Source: an uncultured Oscillospiraceae bacterium
GTDB lineage: Bacteria > Bacillota > Clostridia > Oscillospirales > Oscillospiraceae
DNA length: 64,000 bases
Assembly (NCBI GenBank): GCA_947625815.1
Contig: CANQPU010000007.1
Coordinates: forward strand, 41,316-105,315
Direction of reading: 5' to 3'
Below, one piece after another: positions 8,830 to 17,106 of the stretch. Both the position numbers and the translations under genes were made by a program. Under the pieces are notes generated by a model that was not told where the DNA came from, ran no database searches, and saw only the letters and a list, made by a program, of their open reading frames with translations. The stretch's first letter is position 1. Each line of letters begins with the position of its first letter.

Positions 8830-8858
8830 TTGAATTTTTCTGACGGATATGTTATATT
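8830..8858 (+). promoter_or_regulatory. Promoter of tRNA-Gly
   Basis: TTGAAT (8830-8835) and TATATT (8853-8858) with a 17-bp spacer, placing the start just upstream of the tRNA at 8868. Confidence 0.6.
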
Positions 8859-8867
8859 GATAGTCGC

Positions 8868-8941
8868 GCGGATATAGTTCATCGGTAGAACGACGGCTTC
8901 CCAAGCCGTAGAGGTGGGTTCGATTCCCATTATCCGCTCCA
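8868..8941 (+). tRNA. tRNA-Gly(CCC)
   Basis: Cloverleaf with acceptor GCGGATA/TATCCGC, anticodon stem-loop ACGGCTTCCCAAGCCGT (anticodon CCC), T-arm GTGGGTTCGATTCCCAT and encoded CCA end. Confidence 0.95.
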
Positions 8942-8943
8942 TG

Positions 8944-8980
8944 AAAACGGCCCGCGGACAAATGTGTCCGCGGGCCGTTT
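8944..8980 (+). terminator. Terminator of tRNA-Gly
   Basis: Stem of about 16 bp (AACGGCCCGCGGACA with its complement) directly after the tRNA CCA end, with a TTT tract closing the 3' arm. Confidence 0.7.
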
Positions 8981-8989
8981 CCGACTGTC

Positions 8990-9224
8990 GGAAAAGGCCT
9001 GCGGCCTTTCCCAACAGAGGGGGGACGTGCGGAAAACCCGGCTTGAATTCTGCGGAATTCAAGCCGGGTTTTCCTTCTGTTGCCCTGCGCGCGCTGGGGT
9101 CCCCGCGCAAGCAACGCTTGCGTGGGGAAAGGAGGCGCCAAGCCAGCGCCTGAGCCCTGGCGCTTGCACCGGGGCGAGGTCAAGCGGCTTGCGCGACGAC
9201 GCGGGCACACTTGGGCAACAAAAG
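8990..9224. repeat. Hairpin-array repeat block
   Basis: The non-coding gap between tRNA-Gly and the convergent pdaB-like gene holds successive inverted repeats: 8990-9011; a perfect 20-bp stem with a 4-nt TGCG loop at 9031-9074; a 13-bp stem at 9100-9128; an imperfect one at 9139-9166; and an outer pair joining 9074-9085 (CTTCTGTTGCCC) to 9213-9224. The nested layout resembles an interspersed structured repeat. Open frames across it are shadows, including one that translates the tRNA on the opposite strand. Confidence 0.55.
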
Positions 9225-9295
9225 GGATTTTTTCCGACGTACATGCCGCCGGAAAAAATATTAAACTGAGTTTTTTGACAAGTTGACGGCCCGTT

Positions 9296-10087
9296 TCAGC
9301 CGGCGGGGGCGGCAAACTGCCTGCCCGTGTGGTCGATGGTGTAGTCGCCCGTCAGGATGAGTTGGGAGATGGGCACCAGCTCATACCCTTCGGAGATGAG
9401 GAATTTCACGATGTCCTCCAGCGCCTCCGGCGTATGGAGGGCGGCGTTGTGGAAGAGGATGATGGACCCGGGCCGCACCTTCTCCGTCACCCTCTTGTAG
9501 ATCTCCGCCGCCGACAGGTCCTTCCAGTCCAGGGAATCCACGTCCCACTGGATGGGCTCCACGCCCATGGAGCGGACGGCGGCGATGACGTGGTCGTCAT
9601 ACTCGCCGTAAGGCGGCCGGAAAAGCGTGGGCCGCACGCCGGTCACGGCCTCGATCTTGTCGGAGCAGGCGTTGATGTTGGCCACGATCTGGTCGGAGCC
9701 CAGCTTGTTGAAGTGGGCGTGGTCGTTGGAGTGGTTCATCACCTCGTGCCCGGCCTCCGACAGGGCCCGGACGGACTCGGGGTACTTATCCACCCACGCG
9801 CCGACCACGAAGAACGTGGCCTTCACGTCATATTTCCCCAGGATATCGATGAGCGTCTGGGTGTCTTCGTTGCCCCAGGCCGCGTCGAAGGAGAGGGCCG
9901 CCATCTTCTGGTCCCGCTCCACGCTGTAAATGGGCAAAAGGCGCGTGTTCGCCGCGGTCACCGCCTCCGGGGAGTACACCGCCGTAAAGATCCCCGCCGC
10001 GGCCGCGGCTCCCAGAAGGGCCAGCAGGAGCTTTTGCCTTCCGCCCGTTTTTCCCCATGTGCTTTTGAGCTTGTCAAGCATGTTCAT
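9296..10087 (-). CDS. Polysaccharide deacetylase, PdaB-like (NodB domain)
   Basis: A roughly 260-residue membrane-anchored NodB-fold deacetylase. A single hydrophobic segment (about 18-37) anchors the protein outside the membrane. The catalytic domain has SFDAAWG in place of the usual TFDDGP, as in sporulation PdaB, a metal-binding HSNDH motif, RPPYGEYD, and the C-terminal catalytic LFHN. In the second position of motif 1, Asp is replaced by Ala. PdaB is needed for spore cortex maintenance. Two starts are possible: ATG at 10087 or ATG at 10081, the latter better spaced from GGGG. Sporulation role is inferred from motif 1 and the sporulation-rich neighbourhood. Confidence 0.85.
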   Translation of the reverse strand: MNMLDKLKSTWGKTGGRQKLLLALLGAAAAAGIFTAVYSPEAVTAANTRLLPIYSVERDQKMAALSFDAAWGNEDTQTLIDILGKYDVKATFFVVGAWVDKYPESVRALSEAGHEVMNHSNDHAHFNKLGSDQIVANINACSDKIEAVTGVRPTLFRPPYGEYDDHVIAAVRSMGVEPIQWDVDSLDWKDLSAAEIYKRVTEKVRPGSIILFHNAALHTPEALEDIVKFLISEGYELVPISQLILTGDYTIDHTGRQFAAPAG

Positions 10088-10152
10088 CACCCCGGAAAAG
10101 GGTATGAGCGGGCGGACCCGGATATGCCACCGGCGGGCGGGGCCCGATATGT

Positions 10153-10175
10153 ACGGGAACGGGGCCCGTTCCCGT
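10153..10175. terminator. Palindrome downstream of small ORF
   Basis: ACGGGAACGGG, one base, then its complement: an 11-bp perfect stem 7 bp after the stop codon of the 52-residue gene. No T-tract follows, so it may be an mRNA-stabilising hairpin rather than a terminator. Confidence 0.4.
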
Positions 10176-10181
10176 CCGCCC

Positions 10182-10340
10182 TCAAAGGCCCATGGCGTCG
10201 GAGATGTTCTCCACGATGTGGCCGGCGGTCTTGAGCATCCGCCCCATGGCGGAGCCGCGCTTTTTCGGCATGGCGGCCAGCGCCCCCACGGCCGCTCCCG
10301 CGACCATGCCGATGGCGATGCCCTTGGCAAGTTCAGTCAT
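10182..10340 (-). CDS. Small glycine/alanine-rich protein, 52 residues
   Basis: A 52-residue hypothetical protein. Residues 8-24 form a glycine-zipper-like hydrophobic segment (IAIGMVAGAAVGALAAM) followed by a basic stretch and an amphipathic C-terminal helix, suggesting a small membrane-associated protein, distantly like YtxH. The ATG is preceded by GGGG at a good distance, which supports expression. It sits between DUF1284 and the pdaB-like gene on the same strand. The ribosome-binding site lies inside an inverted repeat (10345-10398). No function can be assigned. Confidence 0.65.
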   Translation of the reverse strand: MTELAKGIAIGMVAGAAVGALAAMPKKRGSAMGRMLKTAGHIVENISDAMGL

Positions 10341-10417
10341 AAAAATATCCCCTTTTTCAAGAAATCAGCTTTAGATTTCCCGAAAAAGGGGGAGATATGC
10401 AAGGACCCCGGCCGCCC

Positions 10418-10786
10418 TCAGGAGCGGCAAAGCGGATACCACTCGCAGTCCGCGCAGATCCTTTCGAAGTTTTCGGTCCCGAATATTTTTTCCCTTGCCT
10501 GACGCGACAGCTCCGACCAGCTCACCGTCCCGCCCGGGACCAGGCCCAGGGCGAGACGGACGGCCGCGTCCATGTCCGCCACCTTTTCAAGCGTGGAACA
10601 GACGCCGTCCCGCCCGTGGGGACACCAGGCGCAAAGCTCGTCGCAGCCTTCAGTTATGTAAACTATTGTTTCTCGCTCGTTGCGGAGCTTTTCGCATATT
10701 TCTGTCATATGTTCTGTAAACCGCTCGTCGTATCCGTGGCCGGTGAATTTCTGGATACAAAGGGCGTGGTGCGGTCGAAGTCTCAC
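10418..10786 (-). CDS. DUF1284 domain-containing protein
   Basis: A 122-residue protein whose N-terminus RLRPHHALCIQKFTGHGY is the DUF1284 hallmark. It carries paired cysteines (CDELCAWCPHG, then CADCEWYPLC at the C-terminus) that could bind a metal or iron-sulfur cluster. The GTG start at 10786 overlaps the birA stop as GTGA, so it is translationally coupled to birA. Longer upstream frames are antisense-like reading of birA and were rejected. Function of the family is unknown. Confidence 0.8.
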   Translation of the reverse strand: MRLRPHHALCIQKFTGHGYDERFTEHMTEICEKLRNERETIVYITEGCDELCAWCPHGRDGVCSTLEKVADMDAAVRLALGLVPGGTVSWSELSRQAREKIFGTENFERICADCEWYPLCRS

Positions 10787-11556
10787 AGCGCGCCTCCCGC
10801 GGGGCGCAGGGTGATCTCCCCGTCCGTCAGGGTCTCCTCCGTCCCGTCGGGGCGGCGGACCCGCAGGCCGCACCGGCTGTCCGCGCCCAGGACAAGGGCC
10901 TCGCCCGCGCCGTCCGGGCGTATCACCGTCACCTTTTCGCCCACGTAGAGGAGGCGGCGGCGGTACTCCCGGGAAAAGCCTGTCCCCGGCAGCTCCGGCA
11001 GCAGCGCGAAGAAGCGCCGCAGGATCCCGGCGGCCAGCCGCTCCCGGGCGTCCGGCTCCCACCGGTCCAGGAGGCTCCCGGCCACGCCGGCCAGCTCCTC
11101 CGGCCAGCCGCCCTCCGGCGGGCAGACGTTGACGCCGATGCCCACCACGGCGTATTCGGGGCCTCCGGGCCCGATGGCCGATTCCGTCAGGATGCCGCAG
11201 ACCTTTTTCCCGCGGACGTAAAGATCGTTGACCCACTTGATGCCCGTCTCAACGCCGAAAAGCTCCTCCGCCGCGCCCGCCACGGCCACCGCGGCGGCGG
11301 GGGTGAGGAGCGGCAGGTCCGCCGTGTCCAGACGGGGCCTCAGGAGCAGGCTCATGTATAGGCCCGTCCCCCCGGGGGAATAGAAGCCGCGGCCCAGCCT
11401 CCCCCGGCCGCCGGTCTGGCGGTCCGCGATCAGCACGAAGGGGGCGGCAAGGCCCGCCGCGCCGGCCTTCAGCGCATCGTTGGTGGAGGCGCACCGGTCC
11501 ACGATCTCCAGCGCGAATCCCCCGCCCGCGGCGGCAAGGATGGCGTCACGGTTCAA
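10783..11556 (-). CDS. birA: Biotin--[acetyl-CoA-carboxylase] ligase
   Basis: A 257-residue cytosolic enzyme that adenylates biotin and transfers it to a carboxyl-carrier Lys. The biotin/ATP-binding loop GGRGRLGR (about 49-56), the STND substrate motif (about 24-27) and KWVNDLYV (about 108-115) are intact, and a short C-terminal SH3-like domain follows. There is no N-terminal HTH, so it is a class I ligase and not a DNA-binding repressor. It overlaps the upstream Cys-rich gene by 11 bp and the downstream DUF1284 gene by 4 bp. Confidence 0.93.
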   Translation of the reverse strand: MNRDAILAAAGGGFALEIVDRCASTNDALKAGAAGLAAPFVLIADRQTGGRGRLGRGFYSPGGTGLYMSLLLRPRLDTADLPLLTPAAAVAVAGAAEELFGVETGIKWVNDLYVRGKKVCGILTESAIGPGGPEYAVVGIGVNVCPPEGGWPEELAGVAGSLLDRWEPDARERLAAGILRRFFALLPELPGTGFSREYRRRLLYVGEKVTVIRPDGAGEALVLGADSRCGLRVRRPDGTEETLTDGEITLRPAGGAL

Positions 11557-11761
11557 TGGAAAAGTCCTCCCCGGAGAATTTCGACCCGTCGATGGCCGCC
11601 GGCACGGGCGGCTCCCGCTTCAGGGGGTCGTATTTGAATCGGCGGCACGCCCCGGCGGAGGAGACGACCCCGCGCTTCAGGCAGGCGACCTCCGTTTCGC
11701 TGATCCTGACGCCGCTCCTGCACCAGGCGCAGCAGGGCTCCATATGTCTGTCAAACAGCAT
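11546..11761 (-). CDS. Small cysteine-rich hypothetical protein, 71 residues
   Basis: A 71-residue protein with an N-terminal CCAWC cluster (about 11-15), a further Cys near residue 28 and one near 38, suggesting a small zinc- or iron-sulfur-binding fold. The start ATG at 11761 follows GGAGG by 8 nt and is preferred over two upstream in-frame ATGs. Its end overlaps birA by 11 bp, making a Cys-rich protein/birA/DUF1284 operon in which two members carry CxxC-type cysteines (CAWC appears in both). No known family was recognised. Confidence 0.65.
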   Translation of the reverse strand: MLFDRHMEPCCAWCRSGVRISETEVACLKRGVVSSAGACRRFKYDPLKREPPVPAAIDGSKFSGEDFSIEP

Positions 11762-11784
11762 GTACATCACCTCCGGCACGTCTA

Positions 11785-12963
11785 TTATATACCCTTCCCT
11801 CCCTTTTTTCCACTGATTTTTTCACAAAGGCGGCCGGAAAGGAGAAAAATGAGAAGGACCCCCGCCGACAGGAGCGCCGACGCCCCCAGGGCGGCGGAGA
11901 AATCCAGGGCGGCGAGCCGGTCGATCTGGGAGGTGAGATAGGCCCCCACCGGCGTCTTCACCGGCACGAAGGGGACGATCACGGCGGCCAGGCCCGCGGA
12001 GAAGAGGCCGTGGAGGAGCTTCCCCAGGATATACGTCCTGGCCTTGAGGCCCGTGGAGCCCAGGAACGACAGGACCTGACAGTGGACGGACAGTCCGGCC
12101 CAGCCCAGCATGAAGGCCGCCAGCGCCGCCCGGGCGGTGATACTCCCCGCCTCGCCCCGGAGGCCCCAGACGCCGCTGGTCAGCTCCACAAGGCCCGTGA
12201 GGAACCGGGAGGCCAGCGAGGGGTCCAGACCGACCATCCGAAAGACGCCCCCCAGCACCCGGGAGGCCCCGGCCATGACGCCGGACAGGAGCAGGAGCCG
12301 CAGCAGGACCGTGAAGAAGATGACGAACCCGCAGATGCCCAGGCACCCGGAGAAGGCGGAGGAGACGGACCGGACGAAGGCCCCGGCAAAGGCCGGCCGC
12401 TCCGTCTCCGGGCGCTTTTCCGGCCGCCGGGCCAGCGCCGGGCCCCAGGAGCGGAAGACCAGGCCCACCAGGACGGAGGAGACGGCGTGGATCAGATAGA
12501 GCGCCGCCCCCAGGGCGGAGCTGGAGAAGATGCCCGCGCCCACCACGCCGAAGATGAACGCCGGGCCGGAGTTGTTGCAGAAGGCCAGCAGCCGCTCGGC
12601 CTCGGCCTTGGTGCACCGGCCGGAGGTGTAGAGGTTGATGACCGTCCGGGCGCCCACGGGATAGCCCCCCACGAGGCCCAGGATCAGCGCCGGGGCGCAC
12701 TGGCCGCCCACGTTGAAAAGCGGCTCCATCACCGGCGCCAGCGCGTCGCCGAGCCGGTCGGCCAGTCCCAGCTCCACCGTGAGATTGGAGATGACGAAAA
12801 ACGGAAAGAGCGACGGGATCAGCACGTTGAAGCACATCTCCACCCCCTCCCCCGCCGCGGCCACCATCTGGGACGGCAGGGCCAGCAGCCCCGCGGTGAC
12901 GGCCAGCAGTCCGGCCAGCGTCAGGATATCGTAAGCTCTTTGGCGAAGGGTCGTGAGATCCAC
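11785..12963 (-). CDS. ylbJ: Sporulation integral membrane protein YlbJ
   Basis: A 392-residue polytopic protein of the nucleoside-recognition (Gate) domain family. Features include an N-terminal membrane segment, LIPSLFPFFVISNL (about 49-62), LGLVGGYPVGARTV (about 96-109) and FCNNSGPAFIFGVVG (about 130-144), all typical of YlbJ, which is required for heat-resistant spores in the mother cell. The GTG start is preceded by AAGGGGGG. It is divergent from yqfC with a 108-bp shared upstream region, so the two sporulation transcription units may be co-regulated by sigma-E; no clear box was found for either. Confidence 0.88.
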   Translation of the reverse strand: MDLTTLRQRAYDILTLAGLLAVTAGLLALPSQMVAAAGEGVEMCFNVLIPSLFPFFVISNLTVELGLADRLGDALAPVMEPLFNVGGQCAPALILGLVGGYPVGARTVINLYTSGRCTKAEAERLLAFCNNSGPAFIFGVVGAGIFSSSALGAALYLIHAVSSVLVGLVFRSWGPALARRPEKRPETERPAFAGAFVRSVSSAFSGCLGICGFVIFFTVLLRLLLLSGVMAGASRVLGGVFRMVGLDPSLASRFLTGLVELTSGVWGLRGEAGSITARAALAAFMLGWAGLSVHCQVLSFLGSTGLKARTYILGKLLHGLFSAGLAAVIVPFVPVKTPVGAYLTSQIDRLAALDFSAALGASALLSAGVLLIFLLSGRLCEKISGKKGGKGI

Positions 12964-13071
12964 GCCGATGCCCCCCTTGCGTCGTGATAGTCAAGTCTAT
13001 GAGCCGGGAGGGCTAAAATTGCCCGTCCGCACATAAGCTTTGAGGAACAAGCTATGAAAGGCGGTCAGGAC

Positions 13072-13347
13072 ATGAAAAAGCGCGGCGAAAAGCTGCTTCG
13101 TCTGACGGAGCTCTTCGACGTCCCGGGCGAGGCGGCGCTGGGCGTCCCGCGGGTCACCGTCACCGGCGGACATAAGGCGCATATCGAGAACCACCGGGGC
13201 CTTCTGGAATACGAGACGGACCGGATCACCGTCAACGCCGCAGGCCTGCTGGTGCGGGTGCGCGGGGACGGGCTGGAAATCTCCGCCATGAGCGACATGG
13301 AGCTGGTGATCACGGGCACTATCCTCTCGGTGGAGCTGGTGAGGTGA
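13072..13347 (+). CDS. yqfC: Sporulation protein YqfC
   Basis: A 91-residue member of the YabP/YqfC family. The body (GVPRVTVTGGHKAHIENHRGL) and the C-terminal ISAMSDMELVITGTI stretch match the family, which is made in the mother cell. The start at 13072 is preferred because AGGCGG lies 7 nt upstream; an in-frame ATG sits 18 bp earlier. Only 4 bp separate it from yqfD, the usual partner. Confidence 0.9.
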   Translation: MKKRGEKLLRLTELFDVPGEAALGVPRVTVTGGHKAHIENHRGLLEYETDRITVNAAGLLVRVRGDGLEISAMSDMELVITGTILSVELVR

Positions 13348-13351
13348 GCGG

Positions 13352-14569
13352 ATGGAAGGTGTGCTGGATCTTCTGAGAGGCTCCGTCCGGGTGGAGCTGG
13401 ACGGCAAATACGCCGAGCGGGCCGTGAATATCTGCGCCCGGAACCATGTGGATTTCCGGGACCTGGTCCGCGCCCCCGGCGGGGAGACGCGGATGACCGT
13501 GAGCCTGCCGGGGTATATTAAGCTCCGGGAGGTGGCCCGGGAGAGCGGCGCCTTCACGGTGCGGATCGTCCGCCGCCGGGGCGCCCCCTTTTTCCTCTGG
13601 CGGCTCAGGCGGCGCTACGCCCTGATCGCGGGGCTCCTCCTCTGCCTGTTCCTCGTGGGCCTCTCCTCCCTCTATGTCTGGCAGATCGACGTGGTGGGCA
13701 ACGAGACGGTCTCCTCCTCCCGGATCCTGGCCGCCCTGCGGGAGGAGGGCGTGGACATCGGCACCTGTATCCTGGACATATCGAACAAATGGATCTCCAA
13801 CAGTATGCTCCTGCGCATCCCCGAGCTTTCCTTCATCACGCTCAACACCCACGGAAGCCGCATCGAGGTGGTGGTCCGGGAGGAGATCCCCCGGCCGGAG
13901 CTGATAGACCCGGACGCCGCCGTCTCGGTGGTGGCGGGGAAGGCGGGCGTCATCACCCTCATGGAGGTGGACGAGGGCTGGGCCGTGCGCGCTCCGGGGG
14001 ACACGGTGATCCCCGGCGACGAGCTGGTGTCCCCCTATGTCCCCCTGGGCACGGGGCGGATGACCCACGCCCGGGCCAGGGTCTGGGCCCGGACCTGGTA
14101 CGAGCTGACCATGAAAATGCCGCTGGAGACGGTGCGCAAGACCTACACCGGCCGGGAAAAAACAAGATTTTCCGTGATTTTGGGCGGGAAAAGAATAAAT
14201 TTCTATTTTTCAGGTGGAAATCCGTATAGCGAATGTGATAAAATGACTTCGTACAGGCGTCTGAAGCTCCCCGGCGGCGCCATGCTGCCCGTGACCGTCG
14301 TCCGGGACAGATTCGAGGAATTTACCACCCGCTCCGACGTCCTCACCCGGGAGGCCGCCGGGGCCATCCTGTCCGCCAGGCTCCTGGCCGAGCTGGAGGA
14401 GCAGATCGGCGACGGCCATATCGTCTACACGGACTACACCGAGGACCTGACGGACGGTATGCTCACCGTGACCCTCACCGCCGAGTGCGTCGAGCAGATC
14501 GCCGCCGAGCGGGCCCTGACGGACGGGGAGGCCGCGCGCCTGCGGGACGCGCCCGCCGGGCAACCCTGA
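13352..14569 (+). CDS. yqfD: Sporulation protein YqfD
   Basis: A 405-residue membrane protein of the YqfD family. An N-terminal cytosolic domain (about 1-85) is followed by a membrane segment (about 88-110, ALIAGLLLCLFLVGLSSLY) and a large extracytoplasmic domain starting with QIDVVGNETVSSSRIL. Its place in yqfC-yqfD-phoH is the conserved Firmicute arrangement. YqfD is a sigma-E-regulon protein of unknown mechanism. The sequence 14150-14250 is locally AT-richer than the rest of the gene but remains in frame. Confidence 0.92.
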   Translation: MEGVLDLLRGSVRVELDGKYAERAVNICARNHVDFRDLVRAPGGETRMTVSLPGYIKLREVARESGAFTVRIVRRRGAPFFLWRLRRRYALIAGLLLCLFLVGLSSLYVWQIDVVGNETVSSSRILAALREEGVDIGTCILDISNKWISNSMLLRIPELSFITLNTHGSRIEVVVREEIPRPELIDPDAAVSVVAGKAGVITLMEVDEGWAVRAPGDTVIPGDELVSPYVPLGTGRMTHARARVWARTWYELTMKMPLETVRKTYTGREKTRFSVILGGKRINFYFSGGNPYSECDKMTSYRRLKLPGGAMLPVTVVRDRFEEFTTRSDVLTREAAGAILSARLLAELEEQIGDGHIVYTDYTEDLTDGMLTVTLTAECVEQIAAERALTDGEAARLRDAPAGQP

Positions 14570-14608
14570 AGGCCAGCGCCCATTCCCACACCAAAGAGAG
14601 GTATCGAT

Positions 14609-15613
14609 ATGACAGAACAGATCATGTCCATCGACCGCATGGAGAACATCATCAACGTCTTCGGCTCCTTTGACGAGAACCTGCGGCTCATCGAGGCGGA
14701 GCTGGGCGTCCGCGTGACGGACCGGGAGTCGGAGCTGAAGATCTCCGGCGAGGCCGAGAGCGTCATGTACGCCCAGCGGGCCATCGAGGGGCTCATGCGC
14801 CTGGCTGCCAAGGGGGAGAACATCGACGAGCAGAACGTCCGCTATATCCTGGCCCTGGTCAAGGCCGGCCAGGACGACAAGATCGGGGAGCTCTCCCGAG
14901 ACGTCATCTGCGTCACCGCCAAGGGCAAGCCCATCAAGGCCAAGACCCTGGGCCAGAAGAAGTATGTGGACGCCATACTTAAAAACACCGTCACACTGGG
15001 CATCGGCCCCGCCGGCACCGGCAAGACCTATCTGGCCGTGGCCGCCGCCGTGGCGGCCTTCCGGGCCAAGACCGTGAACCGCATCATCCTCACCCGCCCC
15101 GCGGTGGAGGCGGGCGAGCGCCTGGGCTTCCTCCCCGGCGACCTGCAGTCCAAGGTGGACCCGTACCTCCGGCCCCTCTATGACGCGCTTTTTGATATGC
15201 TGGGGGCGGAGACGTACCAGAAATATTTAGAGCGGGGCGACATCGAGGTGGCGCCGCTGGCCTATATGCGCGGGCGGACGCTGGACGACAGCTTCATCAT
15301 CCTGGACGAAGCCCAGAACACCAGCCGGGAGCAGATGAAGATGTTCCTGACGCGTCTGGGCTTCGGCTCCAAGATCGTCATCACCGGCGACGAGACCCAG
15401 ATCGATCTGCCCGCCGACAAGGTCTCCGGCCTTAGGGAGGCGGTGCGGGTCCTGGACGGCGTGGAGGACATCGCCATCATGCGCTTAAGCTCCGCCGACG
15501 TGGTGCGCCACGTGCTGGTCCAGCGCATCGTGGAGGCGTATGACCGGTATGAAAGATCCCGGCAGAGCGGGAACAATACAAACAGACAACCCAGGAAAGG
15601 AGACAGAAAATGA
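14609..15613 (+). CDS. phoH: PhoH-like ATPase
   Basis: A 334-residue PhoH family protein, an SF1-helicase-like ATPase thought to act in RNA metabolism. An N-terminal KH-like region (about 1-70) precedes the ATPase core with Walker A GPAGTGKT (133-140), RPAVEAGERLGFLPGD, and Walker B FIILDEAQN. AAAGAGAGG lies just upstream of the start ATG. The stop overlaps the next start (ATGA). In most Firmicutes phoH is followed by the HD-domain gene pgpH/yqfF and then ybeY; here a carboxypeptidase gene occupies that slot. Confidence 0.93.
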   Translation: MTEQIMSIDRMENIINVFGSFDENLRLIEAELGVRVTDRESELKISGEAESVMYAQRAIEGLMRLAAKGENIDEQNVRYILALVKAGQDDKIGELSRDVICVTAKGKPIKAKTLGQKKYVDAILKNTVTLGIGPAGTGKTYLAVAAAVAAFRAKTVNRIILTRPAVEAGERLGFLPGDLQSKVDPYLRPLYDALFDMLGAETYQKYLERGDIEVAPLAYMRGRTLDDSFIILDEAQNTSREQMKMFLTRLGFGSKIVITGDETQIDLPADKVSGLREAVRVLDGVEDIAIMRLSSADVVRHVLVQRIVEAYDRYERSRQSGNNTNRQPRKGDRK

Positions 15614-17106
15614 ACGTACAGGAAGCTGTTGAAAAGCTCAACGAGCTGGAGCTTCAGGAATTTGCCTACGGCCACGCCATGGGCATCCTCTCCTACGACG
15701 ACGAGACCGTGGCCCCCAGGGGCTCCGTCATCCCCAGAGGCAAGACCATGGGGGTCTTATCCGAGCTTTCCTATAAGCTCTCCACCGGCGACGGCGCCCG
15801 GGAAATTTTGGACGCCCTGAAGGAGCACTACGACGAGCTCTCCCCGGAGGACAAGCGCCGCGCGGACATCAGAGAGAAGAATATGCGGGAGCTGCGGGCC
15901 ATCCCCATGGAGGAGTATGTGGGCTACTCCCAGCTTTTGAACGACGCCTCCAACGTCTGGCGGGAGGCGAAAAACAAGTCCGATTACAAGCTCTTCGAGC
16001 CGTATCTGGGGAGGATCATCGAGACGCAAAAGCGCTTTGCGGGGCTGGTGCGCCCGGACATGGACCCCTATGACTACTGTCTGGACCGGTATGAGGAGGG
16101 GCTGACGCGGGAGAAGTGCGAGGCGTTTTTCAAGACCCTCCGGGAGCATATCGTGCCCCTCATCGAGAAGGTCAAGGCAGCCCGGCCCATCGACGACGCC
16201 TTTGTCCGGGAGCGCTTCCCCCTGGCCGACCAGCGGGAGCTGTCCGGGAAGCTCATGGAGATCCTGGGCCTGCCAAAGGACAACTGCATCCTGGGCGAGG
16301 TGGAGCACCCCTTTACCACCGGCTTTTCCAAGCACGACGTGCGCATCACCACCCACTACTATGAGGACAACTTCCTCTCCTCCATGTACTCCGTGATCCA
16401 CGAGGGGGGACACGCCCTCTACGACCTGCACTCCGACGATAAGTTCTGCTTCACCTGCCTGGAGGGCGGCGTCTCCATGGGCGTCCACGAGAGCCAGTCC
16501 CGGTTTTACGAGAACATCATCGGCCGCAGCCGGGAGTTCGTGGGCCTTGTCTACCCCGAGCTCATCAGGCTGCGCCCGAAGCTCGCCGCCCACAGCGCGG
16601 AGGAGCTTTGGAGGGCCGCCAACGTGGCCCTGCCCAGCCTCATCCGCACCGAGGCGGACGAGCTCACCTATCCCCTGCACATCATGGTCCGCTATGAGAT
16701 GGAGAAGGCTATGATCGGGGGCGACGTCAAGACCTCGGAGCTTCCCGGGATGTGGAACGCCCTCTATAAGGAGTATCTGGGCATCGACGTGCCGGACGAC
16801 CGGAGCGGCATTTTGCAGGACTCCCACTGGTCCGGCGGCGGCATCGGCTACTTCCCCTCCTACGCCCTGGGCAGCGCCTACGGGGCCCAGCTCCTCCACA
16901 AAATGCGGGAGAGCTTCGACGTCGCCGGGGCGGTAAAAGCCGGGGATCTTGCGAAGGTCAACGGGTGGCTGGAGGACAGGATCTGGAAATACGGCTGTCT
17001 CTATAAGCCCGGGGAGCTGATGGAGCGGGCCTTTGGCGGGCCCTTCGACCCCACCTATTACACCGACTATCTGGAGCGGAAATTCACGGAGGTGTACGGC
17101 CTGTGA
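15610..17106 (+). CDS. Carboxypeptidase M32 (thermostable carboxypeptidase 1 family)
   Basis: A 498-residue cytosolic zinc metallocarboxypeptidase, the normal length for M32. The zinc/catalytic motif HEGGH (264-268) is followed by the third-ligand region with VHESQSRFYEN, and the family DPYDYCLDRYE and HPFTTGFSKHDVRITT signatures are present. The predicted role is broad removal of C-terminal residues from peptides. The ATG overlaps the phoH stop, and the stop overlaps the ybeY GTG, so all three genes are coupled. It takes the position where pgpH usually lies. Confidence 0.94.
   Translation: MNVQEAVEKLNELELQEFAYGHAMGILSYDDETVAPRGSVIPRGKTMGVLSELSYKLSTGDGAREILDALKEHYDELSPEDKRRADIREKNMRELRAIPMEEYVGYSQLLNDASNVWREAKNKSDYKLFEPYLGRIIETQKRFAGLVRPDMDPYDYCLDRYEEGLTREKCEAFFKTLREHIVPLIEKVKAARPIDDAFVRERFPLADQRELSGKLMEILGLPKDNCILGEVEHPFTTGFSKHDVRITTHYYEDNFLSSMYSVIHEGGHALYDLHSDDKFCFTCLEGGVSMGVHESQSRFYENIIGRSREFVGLVYPELIRLRPKLAAHSAEELWRAANVALPSLIRTEADELTYPLHIMVRYEMEKAMIGGDVKTSELPGMWNALYKEYLGIDVPDDRSGILQDSHWSGGGIGYFPSYALGSAYGAQLLHKMRESFDVAGAVKAGDLAKVNGWLEDRIWKYGCLYKPGELMERAFGGPFDPTYYTDYLERKFTEVYGL

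Noticed and set aside
8817..9110. 97-residue frame on minus
   Set aside because: It translates tRNA-Gly backwards (MGIEPTSTAWEA segment) and the repeat block; a known type of artefact.
10790..11236. N-terminal extension of the DUF1284 gene
   Set aside because: It reads birA in another frame; the conserved DUF1284 start at the GTG at 10786 and the GTGA overlap fit better.
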